From an uncultured Alteromonadaceae bacterium (lineage in GTDB: Bacteria; Pseudomonadota; Gammaproteobacteria; Enterobacterales; Alteromonadaceae): DNA of 64,000 nt. The translations under genes and the position numbers were made by a program. Positions within the stretch are counted from its first letter, which is position 1, and each line of letters begins with the position of its first letter. The stretch spans positions 1-64,000 of the forward strand of contig CANNDC010000004.1 in the NCBI GenBank assembly GCA_947503265.1. Reading direction: 5' to 3'. This document shows positions 25,714-35,276 of the stretch, in pieces. The notes beneath the pieces were generated by a model. The model did no database searches and was not told where the DNA came from. It saw only the letters and a list, made by a program, of their open reading frames with translations.

Positions 25714-26145
25714 ATGGCAAATGTTCGTCGAAGCGCTTTGGTCGCATATAGTGCCGAATCTATGTTTGATCTTGTCAATGACGTCGCTTCTTACCCCATT
25801 TTTTTACCCGGTTGTGCTGAAACCAAAGTATTAGAACATAATGCAGATTCGATGAAAGCCTCTTTGCTGATATCCAAAGCGGGCGTGAGGCAATGGTTTA
25901 CGACTCAAAATGTCTTAGCGCGCGGAAAATACATCAAGATGAATTTGGTCGATGGGCCGTTTTCGCAATTAAGCGGCGGCTGGTCTTTCACTGAGCTTGC
26001 CGAAGATGCGTGTAAAATTGAGCTAAATTTGGATTTTACTTTCTCTAGTAAGTTAGCTGAGATGGCATTTGGACGCGTATTTAATGCGATTGCTAGCAAC
26101 ATGGTAAACTCGTTTACAGCAAGAGCAAAAGAGGTATATTCATGA
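25714..26145 (+). CDS. ratA: RatA, SRPBCC family (START-domain) protein
   Basis: A 143-aa protein beginning [20 protein letters not shown] and holding the coenzyme-Q-binding/START-like fold ([29 protein letters not shown]). The ATG at 25714 has AGGAG 6-7 nt upstream; the longer frame starting at 25657 does not. RatA was described in E. coli as an inhibitor of 70S assembly and is homologous to Coq10, so its true role is debated. It is divergent from smpB and overlaps rnfH by 4 bp (ATGA), the conserved order in gammaproteobacteria. Confidence 0.94.
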   Translation: MANVRRSALVAYSAESMFDLVNDVASYPIFLPGCAETKVLEHNADSMKASLLISKAGVRQWFTTQNVLARGKYIKMNLVDGPFSQLSGGWSFTELAEDACKIELNLDFTFSSKLAEMAFGRVFNAIASNMVNSFTARAKEVYS

Positions 26146-26474
26146 CAGACAAGCAAATTTCTGTTGAAGTTGTCTATGGATTGCCAAACAAGCAAGCTTT
26201 GCTCAAAGTTGTCATTGAATCAGGCAATACGGTAGAGCAGGCTATCAAGGCGTCAGGCATCTCAAGGCGTTTTCCAGAAATAGACCTAGCCGTCAACAAA
26301 GTAGGCATTTGGAATCGCACTTGTAAAACCTCTGATATACCAAAAGATGGTGATCGCATCGAAATTTATCGCCCTTTAATAGCAGACCCTAAAGAAGTCA
26401 GACGCAGGCGCGCAGAAAAAGCCGTAGAGGAAGGCAGGGCTAATAAAATTACAGGCGGTCGTGTTAAATCTTAG
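26142..26474 (+). CDS. rnfH: RnfH family protein
   Basis: A 110-aa ubiquitin-like (beta-grasp) protein with typical segments [28 protein letters not shown] and [20 protein letters not shown]. Its start overlaps the ratA stop (ATGA), a sign of translational coupling. It is found with ratA and smpB in most gammaproteobacteria; its biochemical role is unclear. The final 14 bp overlap the start of the next lipoprotein gene. Confidence 0.94.
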   Translation: MTDKQISVEVVYGLPNKQALLKVVIESGNTVEQAIKASGISRRFPEIDLAVNKVGIWNRTCKTSDIPKDGDRIEIYRPLIADPKEVRRRRAEKAVEEGRANKITGGRVKS

Positions 26475-26967
26475 GGTTGTATGCAGCGTTGCATTATTGC
26501 TATTACTTTTCGGGTGTTCTTCGCCAGACATCAGGTATTCACCACGTTCAGATCCTACTGAAATTAAATTTTTAGCAGAGCAATATTTCAGTCTTTATGC
26601 TGAAAGAAAACAATTTGACTCGTTTCTAGATATGTACAGTGAAGACATTGTTTTAGAAGACCTTGTCTATGGCAACAGAGTGGTAGGCAAAAAAGCACTG
26701 AGCAAATTTTTTCGTTGGAACTCTGGAGATGTGGAGTTGCTCGAACCAGTTGCCTTGTATGTTAACAGTCAAGTCGTGGATGGTAACACCGTTGTCACAA
26801 GAGGGCACTTCACTCGCTTTAAGTTCAACGGCAATGAAATGGGTCCTTGGCGATTTGTAATTTGGCTTGAATTCGATGAATTTGGAAAAATATCTAGGCA
26901 ATTTGATTGGATAAATTACACACCTAAAGACGCGTTCTTGGGTGGTGAAAACCTAAATTCCAATTAG
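26461..26967 (+). CDS. NTF2/SnoaL-like lipoprotein
   Basis: A 168-aa protein. It has a hydrophobic N-terminus and lipobox (LLLLFGCSS, Cys19). An NTF2-like cone fold follows: [39 protein letters not shown], and [11 protein letters not shown] then [18 protein letters not shown]. No catalytic residues can be assigned. The start is GTG at 26461, 14 bp inside rnfH, so it is the third gene of a coupled ratA-rnfH operon. In many relatives bamE occupies this neighbourhood, and none is seen here. It probably binds a small hydrophobic ligand in the envelope, by family analogy. Confidence 0.8.
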   Translation: MLNLRVVCSVALLLLLFGCSSPDIRYSPRSDPTEIKFLAEQYFSLYAERKQFDSFLDMYSEDIVLEDLVYGNRVVGKKALSKFFRWNSGDVELLEPVALYVNSQVVDGNTVVTRGHFTRFKFNGNEMGPWRFVIWLEFDEFGKISRQFDWINYTPKDAFLGGENLNSN

Positions 26968-27074
26968 TGCGCAAGGATGTATTCAATAGGATTAATTCTT
27001 GATTATCTAACCCATCATAACCGTGTTCTGCTAAACTAGCATCCGGTTTATTAATGATTTAAATAGGTTTTTTA

Positions 27075-28064
27075 GTGGCGGTTCATTGGTATCCGGGTCA
27101 CATGCACAAGGCCCAAAAAGAAATAAAGCAAGTACTACCCAATGTAGACTTACTCATCGAAGTACTTGATGCACGTATTCCTTATTCAAGTGAAAATCCT
27201 GCTATTGCTCAGCTACGCGGAGACAAGCCGTGTATAAAAGTACTGAGTAAAACGGACTTAGCTGATCCTGAAATTACGGCCTTGTGGCAAGCCTACTTAG
27301 AACGGGAGAAAGGGGTTAAAACCTTTGCTACCACTACAGAACAACCAGCAAAAATGAAGCAAATTGTCGAACTTTGCCGAAAAATGCTACCGGAAAAAGA
27401 CGCGGGTGTAAAAACCATCAATACCATGATTGTTGGCATTCCTAATGTGGGTAAATCAACACTTATTAACACACTTGCAGATCGTGTGATTGCCCAAACA
27501 GGAAATGTACCGGCAGTCACCAAGAGTCAACAGCGCATCAATCTGGGTAGCGGCATTGTTCTATTTGATACTCCGGGCATTCTGTGGCCCAAAATAGAAA
27601 ACGCAAACAGCAGTTATCGATTAGCAGCCTCTGGTGCGATTAAAGATACGGCGATGGATTATGAAGATGTCGGATTTTTTGCCGCAGACTATCTTATTGG
27701 TGCATATCCTGAATTGATGAAAGAACGTTATGGCATTGATGATGTACCTAGCACTGAAATCGAATTTCTGGAGTTAATTGCATCAAAACGCGGTGCATTG
27801 CGCGCTGGCGGGCGCGTCAATCTGCACAAAATATGCGAAGTGTTGATTAACGAACTACGTTCTGGAATGCTCGGTAAAATCAGTCTAGAAACGCCTGAAA
27901 TGATTGAAAAGGAAGAACAACTCATTGAAGCAGAGGCCAAAATTAAACGGGAAAAAGACGAGCAACGTAAGCAGCGTTTTAAAGACGGCTCACAAACACC
28001 AACCAAGAGAGATTTAAAAGAACAAAAGAAATCAAATGGAAGTAAAAAAAGGCGCAGAAGATAA
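27075..28064 (+). CDS. ylqF: Ribosome biogenesis GTPase YlqF/RbgA family
   Basis: A 329-aa circularly permuted GTPase. It begins VHWYPGHMHKAQKEIK, the family hallmark, after a GTG start. The G motifs appear in permuted order: G4 LSKTDL first, then G1 IVGIPNVGKST and G3 DTPG. The C-terminal helical region and very basic tail (KKRRRR-type) bind rRNA. It acts in late 50S assembly in Bacillus; gammaproteobacterial members are less studied. It stands about 107 bp after the lipoprotein gene and 16 bp before the YkgJ-type gene, which may be in the same operon. Confidence 0.9.
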   Translation: MAVHWYPGHMHKAQKEIKQVLPNVDLLIEVLDARIPYSSENPAIAQLRGDKPCIKVLSKTDLADPEITALWQAYLEREKGVKTFATTTEQPAKMKQIVELCRKMLPEKDAGVKTINTMIVGIPNVGKSTLINTLADRVIAQTGNVPAVTKSQQRINLGSGIVLFDTPGILWPKIENANSSYRLAASGAIKDTAMDYEDVGFFAADYLIGAYPELMKERYGIDDVPSTEIEFLELIASKRGALRAGGRVNLHKICEVLINELRSGMLGKISLETPEMIEKEEQLIEAEAKIKREKDEQRKQRFKDGSQTPTKRDLKEQKKSNGSKKRRRR

Positions 28065-28080
28065 TGCTAATTGAGTACGT

Positions 28081-28464
28081 TTGAAATCTTGTAATCAATG
28101 CGGTAAATGCTGCATTAAATACAGCAATGGAGGCCTATCTGTCACAACAGAGGAGGTAGACACTTGGGTGTTATTTAATCCAGATATCGCTGAGTATGTT
28201 AATAATGGCCAAATTTGGATGCAGCCTGCTACCGGCAAATTATTGGAACTATGCCCATGGTTAAGACAAGATCCTTTGACTCAACTTTATACCTGCGATA
28301 TCTATTTTGATCGTCCTGATGACTGTAAGTATTATCCTGTGACCATAGAACAAATGGTCAATGACGATTGTGAAATGTTGGAAGCTGGTGATTTAGACGA
28401 CACTAAAAAAGCGCAAACACAGTTAGATAATATAATGGCAGACAGCCGTCCTCCCTATAGTTAG
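28081..28464 (+). CDS. YkgJ-type cysteine cluster protein
   Basis: A 127-aa protein of the CxxCxxCC family (PF03692-like). It has CNQCGKCCIKY near the N-terminus and later CPWL, TCDIYF and DDCKYYP cysteines, a layout thought to bind zinc or an Fe-S cluster. The start is a TTG at 28081, the only candidate, because a stop codon lies three codons upstream in frame. It follows the ylqF-type gene by 16 bp. The function of this family is not known. Confidence 0.82.
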   Translation: MKSCNQCGKCCIKYSNGGLSVTTEEVDTWVLFNPDIAEYVNNGQIWMQPATGKLLELCPWLRQDPLTQLYTCDIYFDRPDDCKYYPVTIEQMVNDDCEMLEAGDLDDTKKAQTQLDNIMADSRPPYS

Positions 28465-28618
28465 TCACTATCGCTCCCACATATAAAATCAATCTATATT
28501 ACTCCCAATCTGCCACTGACAATTGATTAGGCAGGCATTTATAACATATCTACTAATTTGACTTCATTCACAAGCACGCGCAGACTTGTAAGCATAATAA
28601 TAAGAAAGGAGAAGTACC

Positions 28619-29308
28619 TTGAGTAATAATCAAGCATCTAATCGCTTCTATTTTTACATGGGGATATTACTACTCATTCTGGTAATCCTTGGTTTTGGCT
28701 CTGCATTGCTAACCAGCCAAACTAACCCTGCAAGTTTACCCACTCTTTATCATGTACATGCTCTGATATATCTGATTTGGTTTTTACTTTTTATCTTCCA
28801 AGCCCAGCTTATAAACAGCAATAACCGCAACCTTCATAAAAAGCTTGGTTATAGCAGCGTGGTCGTCGTGGTCGTTATGCTGGTTACTGGCATTATGATG
28901 ACTTCTCATTCCTATGATAGAGGAATTTCGCCGGTTCCAATTGTGGATATACACCAGTTTTTAGCGTTTCCGTTAATTGATTTTCTTGGTTTGCTCATCT
29001 TTTTTAGCCTCGCTTTTTTAACACGTCACAATGCGCTGGCTCACAAACACTATATACTACTTACAAGCATTGTCATTATGGACCCCGCTATTGCACGCTT
29101 AACGGCTTCTGTAGGAGTACCGCCGGCAGCGTTATTAATTCACCTTGGACTGGTCGTTTTATTAATGATTCACGACCGTAAGGCGAATGGTAAGATTCAC
29201 TATGCCACTTGGTTTGGTCTCGCTTGGGTGATTTTACGAGTTGCGTTTATCTTCACCATCGGAGCTACCCAAATTTGGGCTGATTTAATGGATACTCTGT
29301 TTAGTTAG
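28619..29308 (+). CDS. Uncharacterised multi-pass membrane protein
   Basis: A 229-aa protein with about seven hydrophobic segments. Conserved-looking histidines lie at membrane edges (TLYHVHALIYLIWFL, NLHKKLGYSS, DIHQFLAFPLID, LAHKHYILLTS). This layout recalls heme-binding or DUF2306-like membrane proteins, but I do not recognise the family. The TTG start is supported by AAAGGAG 8 nt upstream. It appears to be a single gene. Confidence 0.75.
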   Translation: MSNNQASNRFYFYMGILLLILVILGFGSALLTSQTNPASLPTLYHVHALIYLIWFLLFIFQAQLINSNNRNLHKKLGYSSVVVVVVMLVTGIMMTSHSYDRGISPVPIVDIHQFLAFPLIDFLGLLIFFSLAFLTRHNALAHKHYILLTSIVIMDPAIARLTASVGVPPAALLIHLGLVVLLMIHDRKANGKIHYATWFGLAWVILRVAFIFTIGATQIWADLMDTLFS

Positions 29309-29374
29309 TGGATTTTGCATCGAGCATGTTGATTTATGCTTTTTTAGGCTGAATTTTGACTTAATCCATTATAC

Positions 29375-29551
29375 CTACTGGACGGCATAACGATTAACAA
29401 GTTTTTGTGCCAAGAACTGTAGAACGAAATTCATATAGGGACACTCAACGCGCTTTGGTGCATCACTTTCAAATGCAAATCCCTCATCGTAAACTTTGCC
29501 CAAAAGACCTAAAAATTTGGCAGGCTTAAAGCCTGAAAAGATCAGATTCAT
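29375..29551 (-). CDS. Possible 58-aa small protein downstream of the DUF2461 gene
   Basis: The frame opens at ATG 29551, 14 bp after the DUF2461 stop, and ends at TAG (29375-29377). It encodes a protein-like sequence (MNLIFSGFKPAKFLGLLGKV, later FVLQFLAQKLVNRY), with hydrophobic and basic residues in a helical pattern. No clear ribosome-binding site is seen. Support is limited to frame length, composition and position. Confidence 0.35.
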   Translation of the reverse strand: MNLIFSGFKPAKFLGLLGKVYDEGFAFESDAPKRVECPYMNFVLQFLAQKLVNRYAVQ

Positions 29552-29565
29552 TTGGGCATGAAAGC

Positions 29566-30249
29566 TTAAAAACGTAGTTTTAGGGCGTCACATAAGAATT
29601 TTTGAAACGGTTGAGCGCGTCCAAATAGCCTAGCAACTTTTTCACAGAGATCACCTTCTAATAAGAAAGAGGGATCTAGCTCGCAGACACCGATAAAATC
29701 TTTGCGTTTAATTTCTTCGATTAGCTTATGTTCTTTATCAAAGCCTTTGGGTGGTCTAGTTAGTCGTTCCCCAGCCAATTCATAGTGTTGTTTAAACGGA
29801 CTATGCTCAATCGCATCCAAATAGGAATCGGGCTTGAGCGCAATATGATCTCTAATTGCGCGCAACGACTCTGCTTCTGGATGCCAAGTGCCTACGCCCA
29901 GAAATACATTGTCTGGTTCAATATGTAAGTAAAATCCTGGAGCATGCACATCTTTACCAATTTCATGGCGAAATTGAATGCCAACATTCGTCTTGTAGGG
30001 TGATTTGTCTTTTGAAAAACGTACATCCCGATAAGGACGCATCATTGAACCACCAATTTTTTTCGGAATCGCTTCGTAATGTGGCGAAATCAACCTTATC
30101 CAATGGTCCATTTTTTCGATAAATGCCAAAGTGGGAGTTCTGACTTTATCTTCGTATTCTTGTTTATGATCGGCAAACCAAGTCTTATCGTTGTTATTTT
30201 TCAATAGCACTAAAAAGTTTAATAACGATTCGTCAAAGTGTTGGAACAT
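29566..30249 (-). CDS. DUF2461 domain-containing protein
   Basis: A 227-aa protein of the DUF2461/TIGR02453 family: FLVLLKNNNDKTWFADHKQEYE, then GGSMMRPYRDVRFSKDKSPYKTN in two parts, APGFYLHIEPDNVFLGVGTW and the C-terminal FLCDALKLRF region. Length is normal for the family, which is widespread in bacteria and some eukaryotes and has no established activity. It appears to be single or followed only by a very short ORF. Confidence 0.9.
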   Translation of the reverse strand: MFQHFDESLLNFLVLLKNNNDKTWFADHKQEYEDKVRTPTLAFIEKMDHWIRLISPHYEAIPKKIGGSMMRPYRDVRFSKDKSPYKTNVGIQFRHEIGKDVHAPGFYLHIEPDNVFLGVGTWHPEAESLRAIRDHIALKPDSYLDAIEHSPFKQHYELAGERLTRPPKGFDKEHKLIEEIKRKDFIGVCELDPSFLLEGDLCEKVARLFGRAQPFQKFLCDALKLRF

Positions 30250-30472
30250 GTTGGCTTAACCTTATATAGCGATATATGCCAGTTAGTTTAGCCGATTAGT
30301 GGCTAAATGTGGGCCAATCTTACGTAAATTTTCCATCTCCAAAACGGGCGTCAAATTGAACCCACCAAACGCTAATTGCATTGAATGAAATTAGTTGATC
30401 CAACGAGACAAAACAGTGCTTTGCATCCCGTTTTTTCAAAGATGAAACTAACAAATTGGTAACATCAATTGT

Positions 30473-30509
30473 GAAGCAAATGTTAATGTTTCATCTTAAT
30501 ATTTGCTTC
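30473..30509 (-). terminator. Overlapping inverted repeats at the ppsR stop
   Basis: GAAGCAAAT (30473-30481) pairs with ATTTGCTTC (30501-30509). A second perfect pair, AAGATGAAAC (30439-30448) with GTTTCATCTT (30488-30497), shares the middle segment. Both surround the ppsR stop and cannot form at once. No T run follows, so it may be a weak terminator or an mRNA 3' stabiliser. Confidence 0.4.
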
Positions 30510-31308
30510 GTTGCAATCCTGTCTCGGCGAGTATTTTTGCAGACATCTCTTCAATCGAAAATTTGGTGCTGTTTAGGAACGGTATTTTTTCTTTTCTGTA
30601 GAGATTTTCGACTTCCCGTAGCTCCATTCTGCATTGTTGCATCGATGCATATCGACTATTGGCTCGTCGCTCAGATCGAATGTGATGCAATCTCTCCGCA
30701 GCAATGGTCAATCCAAATAGCTTCTTTTTAAATCGTTTCAGCGCAGGTGGAATTTTTAATACGTCACCCATATCTTCTTCAGTAAATGGGTAATTTGCCG
30801 CTTTAATTCCATACTGTAGTGCCAAATAAAGACTGGTGGGTGTTTTGCCCGATCGCGATACGCCAACAAGAATGATATCGGCCTCGTTATAATCTTTTAG
30901 GTTAGAACCATCGTCATTTGCCAAGGCATAATTGACCGCTTCAATACGAATATCGTAGGTCTTTTCATGGATACTATGCGTACGATGTTTTTCTGGCATT
31001 GAGGGCACCCCAAGTACTTTTTCAAGAGGGGCAACAAACTGATCTAAAAAGTTGTAATTTACACCGACGGACTTAGAAATAATTTTCCTAACTTCTGTAT
31101 TTACGATCGTATAAAACACTAAAGGACGCTGTCCGGTTTCTTTAAAACTGTCTGAGATTTTTCTGACGACTTCATTGGCGTGTTGTTCAGTTTCTACGAA
31201 TGGTATTGTTTGATGATCAAATTCCACCGTGAATAAAGACAGCAAAGCATGGCCGAAGACCTCTGCGGTAATGGCTGTACCATCTGAGATGTAAAAAGCT
31301 GAACGCAT
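30496..31308 (-). CDS. ppsR: Phosphoenolpyruvate synthase regulatory protein (bifunctional kinase/pyrophosphorylase)
   Basis: A 270-aa DUF299-family enzyme. It opens AFYISDGTAITAEVFGHALL and has the P-loop GVSRSGKTPTSLYLA in the middle. In E. coli, PpsR inactivates PEP synthase by ADP-dependent threonine phosphorylation and reactivates it by Pi-dependent dephosphorylation. It is transcribed divergently from ppsA, its target, with 211 bp between the starts, the usual arrangement in gammaproteobacteria. Confidence 0.96.
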   Translation of the reverse strand: MRSAFYISDGTAITAEVFGHALLSLFTVEFDHQTIPFVETEQHANEVVRKISDSFKETGQRPLVFYTIVNTEVRKIISKSVGVNYNFLDQFVAPLEKVLGVPSMPEKHRTHSIHEKTYDIRIEAVNYALANDDGSNLKDYNEADIILVGVSRSGKTPTSLYLALQYGIKAANYPFTEEDMGDVLKIPPALKRFKKKLFGLTIAAERLHHIRSERRANSRYASMQQCRMELREVENLYRKEKIPFLNSTKFSIEEMSAKILAETGLQRSKY

Positions 31309-31519
31309 TACAATTCCTTAACATTGTTGTAATTTTATTACAGAAATAAATTAAATTTTACTTTCTAGTTACACACATTCTAAAATCCTCATCGCAAAAA
31401 GCTAGACGGTGAACGCATTTAATTTTCTGCACCGATTCTACGACTTAAATTGCATTAATACTAAGAGGGATTTGCCCTCTTAGAATTGACATCAATCGAT
31501 TAATTTGAGGGTTACACTA

Positions 31520-33895
31520 GTGCAAGATTATGTGCTTTGGTATGAACAGTTGGGAATGGATGATGTCAGTCGCGTAGGTGGCAAAAACGCATCATTAGGA
31601 GAAATGATCTCTAATCTAGCAAATGCAGGTGTGCAAGTTCCGGGTGGATTTGCTACGACCGCTGATGCATTTAATCAGTTTTTGGACCAAAGTGGTTTGG
31701 AAGCGAGAATACATGACGTTTTAGATAGTCTTGATGTAGAGGATATTTCTGCCTTATCGAAGGCAGGTGAAGACATTCGTTCATGGATTATTGAAACCCC
31801 GTTTCAACCTGAGTTAGAAAATGCCATTAAAGAGGCATTTGTAACACTTCAAGGGGATGCAGGAGAAGAGGCCTCTTTCGCTGTTCGCTCTTCTGCAACG
31901 GCTGAAGACATGCCAGACGCGTCATTTGCTGGGCAGCAAGAAACGTTTCTAAACGTAAAAGGCTACGACTCTGTCATGGTAGCCATCAAACATGTATTTG
32001 CCTCTTTGTTTAATGACCGTGCAATTTCTTATCGTGTTCACCAAGGTTATGACCACAAAGGTGTCGCGCTTTCTGCCGGTATTCAACGCATGGTGAGAAG
32101 TGATAAAGCATCATCTGGTGTAATGTTCACCATTGATACAGAATCTGGCTTCGAAGACGTGGTATTTATTACTTCTTCTTATGGATTAGGGGAAATGGTT
32201 GTTCAAGGTGCTGTAAACCCAGATGAATTTTACGTACACAAACCAACACTCAATGCAGGTAACCCAGCAATTGTCCGTCGAAACCTCGGCAGTAAACTTA
32301 TCGAAATGATTTATTCAGACGATACCGAGCACGGCAAACAAGTAGAAATTGTTGATATCGAAAAATCTAGAAGCCTTGCGTTTTCTATCAATGACGAAGA
32401 AGTCATGGAATTAGCAAAACAAGCTCAAATAATTGAAAAACACTACCAGCGTCCCATGGATATTGAGTGGGCAAAAGACGGTATCGACGGAAAGTTATAC
32501 ATTGTGCAAGCACGGCCTGAAACAGTTCGTTCTCGCGAAGATATGCAAGTCATTGAAAGCTTCCAGTTAAAAGGCAATGCCAAGGTTGTCGTTGAAGGTA
32601 GAGCTATAGGCCATAAAATCGGTGCTGGGGTAGCAAAGGTACTAGGTTCGATTGATGAAATGGGCAAGATTTTGGATGGTGATGTGTTAGTCACTGACAT
32701 GACAGATCCTGATTGGGAACCCATCATGAAAAAAGCCTCCGCCATAGTAACCAATCGTGGTGGACGTACTTGTCATGCTGCAATTATTGCCCGTGAATTG
32801 GGTATACCTGCAGTGGTTGGTTGCGGAAATGCGACTCACTCCATAGAGACAGGCGACAAGATTACCGTGTCGTGTGCAGAAGGGGATACCGGCTTTATTT
32901 ATGCTGACGAGTTGGAATACGACATTGTTACTTCGCGCATTGATTCCATGCCCGACGTGCCCCTTAAAGTTATGATGAATGTAGGAAATCCTGATCGCGC
33001 ATTTGATTTCGCCAGATTGCCTCATGCGGGTGTAGGTCTAGCTCGTCTCGAATTCATCATTAACCGAATGATCGGAGTACATCCAAAAGCATTATTGGAT
33101 TTTGAAAACCAGCCAGAGGAACTCCAAGAAGAGATCACTGAAATGATGGCAGGTTATGCTTCACCCGTTGAGTTTTATATTGAGAAGCTGGTAGAGGGCA
33201 TCTCAACCATAGGCGCAGCATTCTCTCCAGAAAAAGTCATTGTGCGTATGTCTGACTTTAAATCCAACGAATACTTCAATCTGGTCGGTGGATATCAATA
33301 CGAGCCCGATGAAGAGAATCCAATGCTCGGGTTCCGCGGTGCAAGTCGTTACGTATCAGATGATTTCAAAGCCTGTTTTGCCCTTGAATGCGAGGCTATT
33401 AAGCGGGTTCGAAATAAGATGGGGCTGACTAATGTTGAAATTATGATCCCATTTGTACGTACCCTAGAGGAAGGTAGAAAAGTCATCGAGCTGCTGGCCG
33501 AACAAGGGTTAGTAAAAGGGGAAAATGGGCTTCGTGTCATTATGATGTGTGAATTGCCGTCAAATGCACTGCTAGCCGATCAGTTCCTTGATATATTTGA
33601 TGGCTTCTCTATTGGCTCAAATGACATGACCCAGCTTACTCTTGGACTAGACAGGGACTCAGGCTTAATTGCTCACTTGTTTGACGAACGTGATCCGGCA
33701 GTGAAGGCAATGTTAAGTATGGCAATCAAAGCAGCTAAAAAACGTGGTAAGTATGTTGGTATTTGTGGGCAAGGTCCTTCCGACCATGAGGATTTAGCTG
33801 CATGGTTGGTAGAGCAGGGTATAGATAGCGTTTCGCTCAATCCTGACACTGTGGTTGAGACTTGGTTGTTTTTAGGTAAACAGCAAGCTAGTTAG
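31520..33895 (+). CDS. ppsA: Phosphoenolpyruvate synthase
   Basis: A 791-aa enzyme that converts pyruvate, ATP and water to PEP, AMP and Pi in gluconeogenesis. The ATP-binding domain comes first ([31 protein letters not shown] in two parts). The phosphohistidine domain has [18 protein letters not shown] with catalytic His419. The C-terminal PEP-binding barrel has EIMIPFVRT and [18 protein letters not shown]. The GTG at 31520 ([12 protein letters not shown]) is chosen as the family start; an in-frame TTG 15 bp earlier is less likely. GAGG lies 11 nt upstream. It is controlled by the divergent PpsR and ends at a terminator. Confidence 0.97.
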   Translation: MQDYVLWYEQLGMDDVSRVGGKNASLGEMISNLANAGVQVPGGFATTADAFNQFLDQSGLEARIHDVLDSLDVEDISALSKAGEDIRSWIIETPFQPELENAIKEAFVTLQGDAGEEASFAVRSSATAEDMPDASFAGQQETFLNVKGYDSVMVAIKHVFASLFNDRAISYRVHQGYDHKGVALSAGIQRMVRSDKASSGVMFTIDTESGFEDVVFITSSYGLGEMVVQGAVNPDEFYVHKPTLNAGNPAIVRRNLGSKLIEMIYSDDTEHGKQVEIVDIEKSRSLAFSINDEEVMELAKQAQIIEKHYQRPMDIEWAKDGIDGKLYIVQARPETVRSREDMQVIESFQLKGNAKVVVEGRAIGHKIGAGVAKVLGSIDEMGKILDGDVLVTDMTDPDWEPIMKKASAIVTNRGGRTCHAAIIARELGIPAVVGCGNATHSIETGDKITVSCAEGDTGFIYADELEYDIVTSRIDSMPDVPLKVMMNVGNPDRAFDFARLPHAGVGLARLEFIINRMIGVHPKALLDFENQPEELQEEITEMMAGYASPVEFYIEKLVEGISTIGAAFSPEKVIVRMSDFKSNEYFNLVGGYQYEPDEENPMLGFRGASRYVSDDFKACFALECEAIKRVRNKMGLTNVEIMIPFVRTLEEGRKVIELLAEQGLVKGENGLRVIMMCELPSNALLADQFLDIFDGFSIGSNDMTQLTLGLDRDSGLIAHLFDERDPAVKAMLSMAIKAAKKRGKYVGICGQGPSDHEDLAAWLVEQGIDSVSLNPDTVVETWLFLGKQQAS

Positions 33896-33915
33896 CCGAA
33901 TGTAAACGCATAGAC

Positions 33916-33952
33916 AACCGCTCAATAGCTTAGGCTAAAGGGCGGTTTTTTA
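33916..33952 (+). terminator. Rho-independent terminator of ppsA
   Basis: AACCGC (33916-33921) and GCGGTT (33942-33947) form a stem followed by a run of T residues to about 33951. It lies 21 bp after the ppsA stop, facing the convergent small membrane gene. Confidence 0.78.
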
Positions 33953-33954
33953 AG

Positions 33955-34173
33955 TTAACGGTATTTCCTAGCAAGTAAATAGCGATCAAGCTTCCTGGCT
34001 CCAGTTGACATGCTATTTTGGCATTTTTTCAACCAAATACGCGCCATAGGTATATCAAAGCTGAGTAAGATCAATCCAGCTACCAGAAACAAAAATGATC
34101 CGGGAAGGTAAAATAGAAAAACACCGATTGCGGTGGAAAGCCCGCCCAATAGTAACCGAATAGTTTTAGCCAT
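33955..34173 (-). CDS. Small membrane protein
   Basis: A 72-aa protein with two adjacent hydrophobic segments (about 5-20 and 23-38, LGGLSTAIGVFLFYLPGSFL) and then a basic cytoplasmic tail (KKCQNS, RKLDRYLLARKYR). It resembles short PGPGW-type transmembrane proteins found in many gammaproteobacteria, but I cannot place it in a named family. It is convergent with ppsA and divergent from the PaaX-like regulator. Length and composition support a real gene; the function is unknown. Confidence 0.65.
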   Translation of the reverse strand: MAKTIRLLLGGLSTAIGVFLFYLPGSFLFLVAGLILLSFDIPMARIWLKKCQNSMSTGARKLDRYLLARKYR

Positions 34174-34333
34174 ATTAAAATCCCAAATTTAAATTTGAAC
34201 CATGATAAAACCTGATTATAGCGAAACAATTAGGAAGGTTAAGGCAATTGTTGTAACAGACTATGAACATTTTTATGCAATTGTCACTAAAAGCCGATAA
34301 AATCGTAACACGTCAATTTTTGTACATAGAGTT

Positions 34334-35176
34334 ATGGATATCACCTATGAAATTGCCTGTCAGGAAAGTGACAAGGTTAGCGTAGACAAAAAAGTCCTAG
34401 AGTTGTTGAGTGCTACACAAGGTTTTGAACAAAAACCGTATGCTAGTTCTCGTGAAATACAAATTAGTGCCAAGCAATTTTTAGTTATTGGTAGTCATCT
34501 GGGGTTGAGTGAAGCGTCAGTGCGAATGGCATTATCACGGCAAACTAAAAATGGAAAACTCATCCGCAAAGACGGCTTGTATTCTCTAGCCCGCCAATCT
34601 CAAAAATATTCGCTGCCACGGTTTTGGCTGGGCATAGAAACTCGCGACCAAGAATGGCATGGAGAATGGTTGCTAGTGAATTTAGGGAAAAGAAAAAACA
34701 CCGCGACGATTACCCGAAATTTACAAAAAAAAGCCAAGCTTTTAGGTCTTTCTTGGGTAGCCGGGCTCGGCTGGGTAAGACCGAACAATTTGTCTAATAT
34801 AGAAGATGAAGTGAATTTTCATTTTAAACAAATACTCAAAGACGATTTATTTTTGGTTGCCAATGTGTCCAATTTAGCGGCTTTTTGGACAGCTAACTTT
34901 ATTGAAAACTGGCCCGTCACTGAGTTAAATGATTTCTACAAGAACGCTAGATCGGCTTTGATGGAAGAGAGAACTAGGCTGCAGAATGCTAGTTTAGAAC
35001 AGACCATTGTACGAAGTTTTACTTTTGGCAGGTTGTTGATTGAAAGACTTTCCCATGACCCTTGGTTACCTTCCCAACTGATTGATAAATCTGCACAGCA
35101 ACAGCTAATTGATGAAACCAAGGCGTATTACAAGCAAATTATGCCTGCTTGGTTCGAATTATTAGGCATAGAATAA
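34334..35176 (+). CDS. PaaX-like transcriptional regulator
   Basis: A 280-aa protein. Residues about 45-95 form a winged helix with the PaaX-type signature LGLSEASVRMALSRQTKNGKL. The middle domain (GIETRDQEWHGEWLLVNLG) resembles the PaaX central Cas2-like fold, and the C-terminus has LSHDPWLPSQLI, typical of PaaX C-terminal domains. PaaX represses phenylacetate catabolism and binds phenylacetyl-CoA, but no paa gene is in the window. The target is more likely elsewhere or the downstream ydiJ gene, which starts 100 bp later on the same strand. Confidence 0.8.
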   Translation: MDITYEIACQESDKVSVDKKVLELLSATQGFEQKPYASSREIQISAKQFLVIGSHLGLSEASVRMALSRQTKNGKLIRKDGLYSLARQSQKYSLPRFWLGIETRDQEWHGEWLLVNLGKRKNTATITRNLQKKAKLLGLSWVAGLGWVRPNNLSNIEDEVNFHFKQILKDDLFLVANVSNLAAFWTANFIENWPVTELNDFYKNARSALMEERTRLQNASLEQTIVRSFTFGRLLIERLSHDPWLPSQLIDKSAQQQLIDETKAYYKQIMPAWFELLGIE

Positions 35177-35276
35177 CCTTTAGGTTATGAAATATATTTA
35201 ATCCATAGGGTGTTTTGCTTACTCTGTTAGGTATAATCCTCGCAGTTTTATCTTCCAATCACGATAAGTTTTAAAA

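Noticed and set aside
29400..29425. Possible RpoN site on the minus strand (TTGGCAC followed by CTTG).
   Set aside because: The -12 GC is missing at the required spacing, and the site lies within the 58-aa ORF, not upstream of a gene.
30456..30731. A 91-codon plus-strand frame over the ppsR 3' end.
   Set aside because: It is antisense to ppsR, a clear family member, with no independent support.
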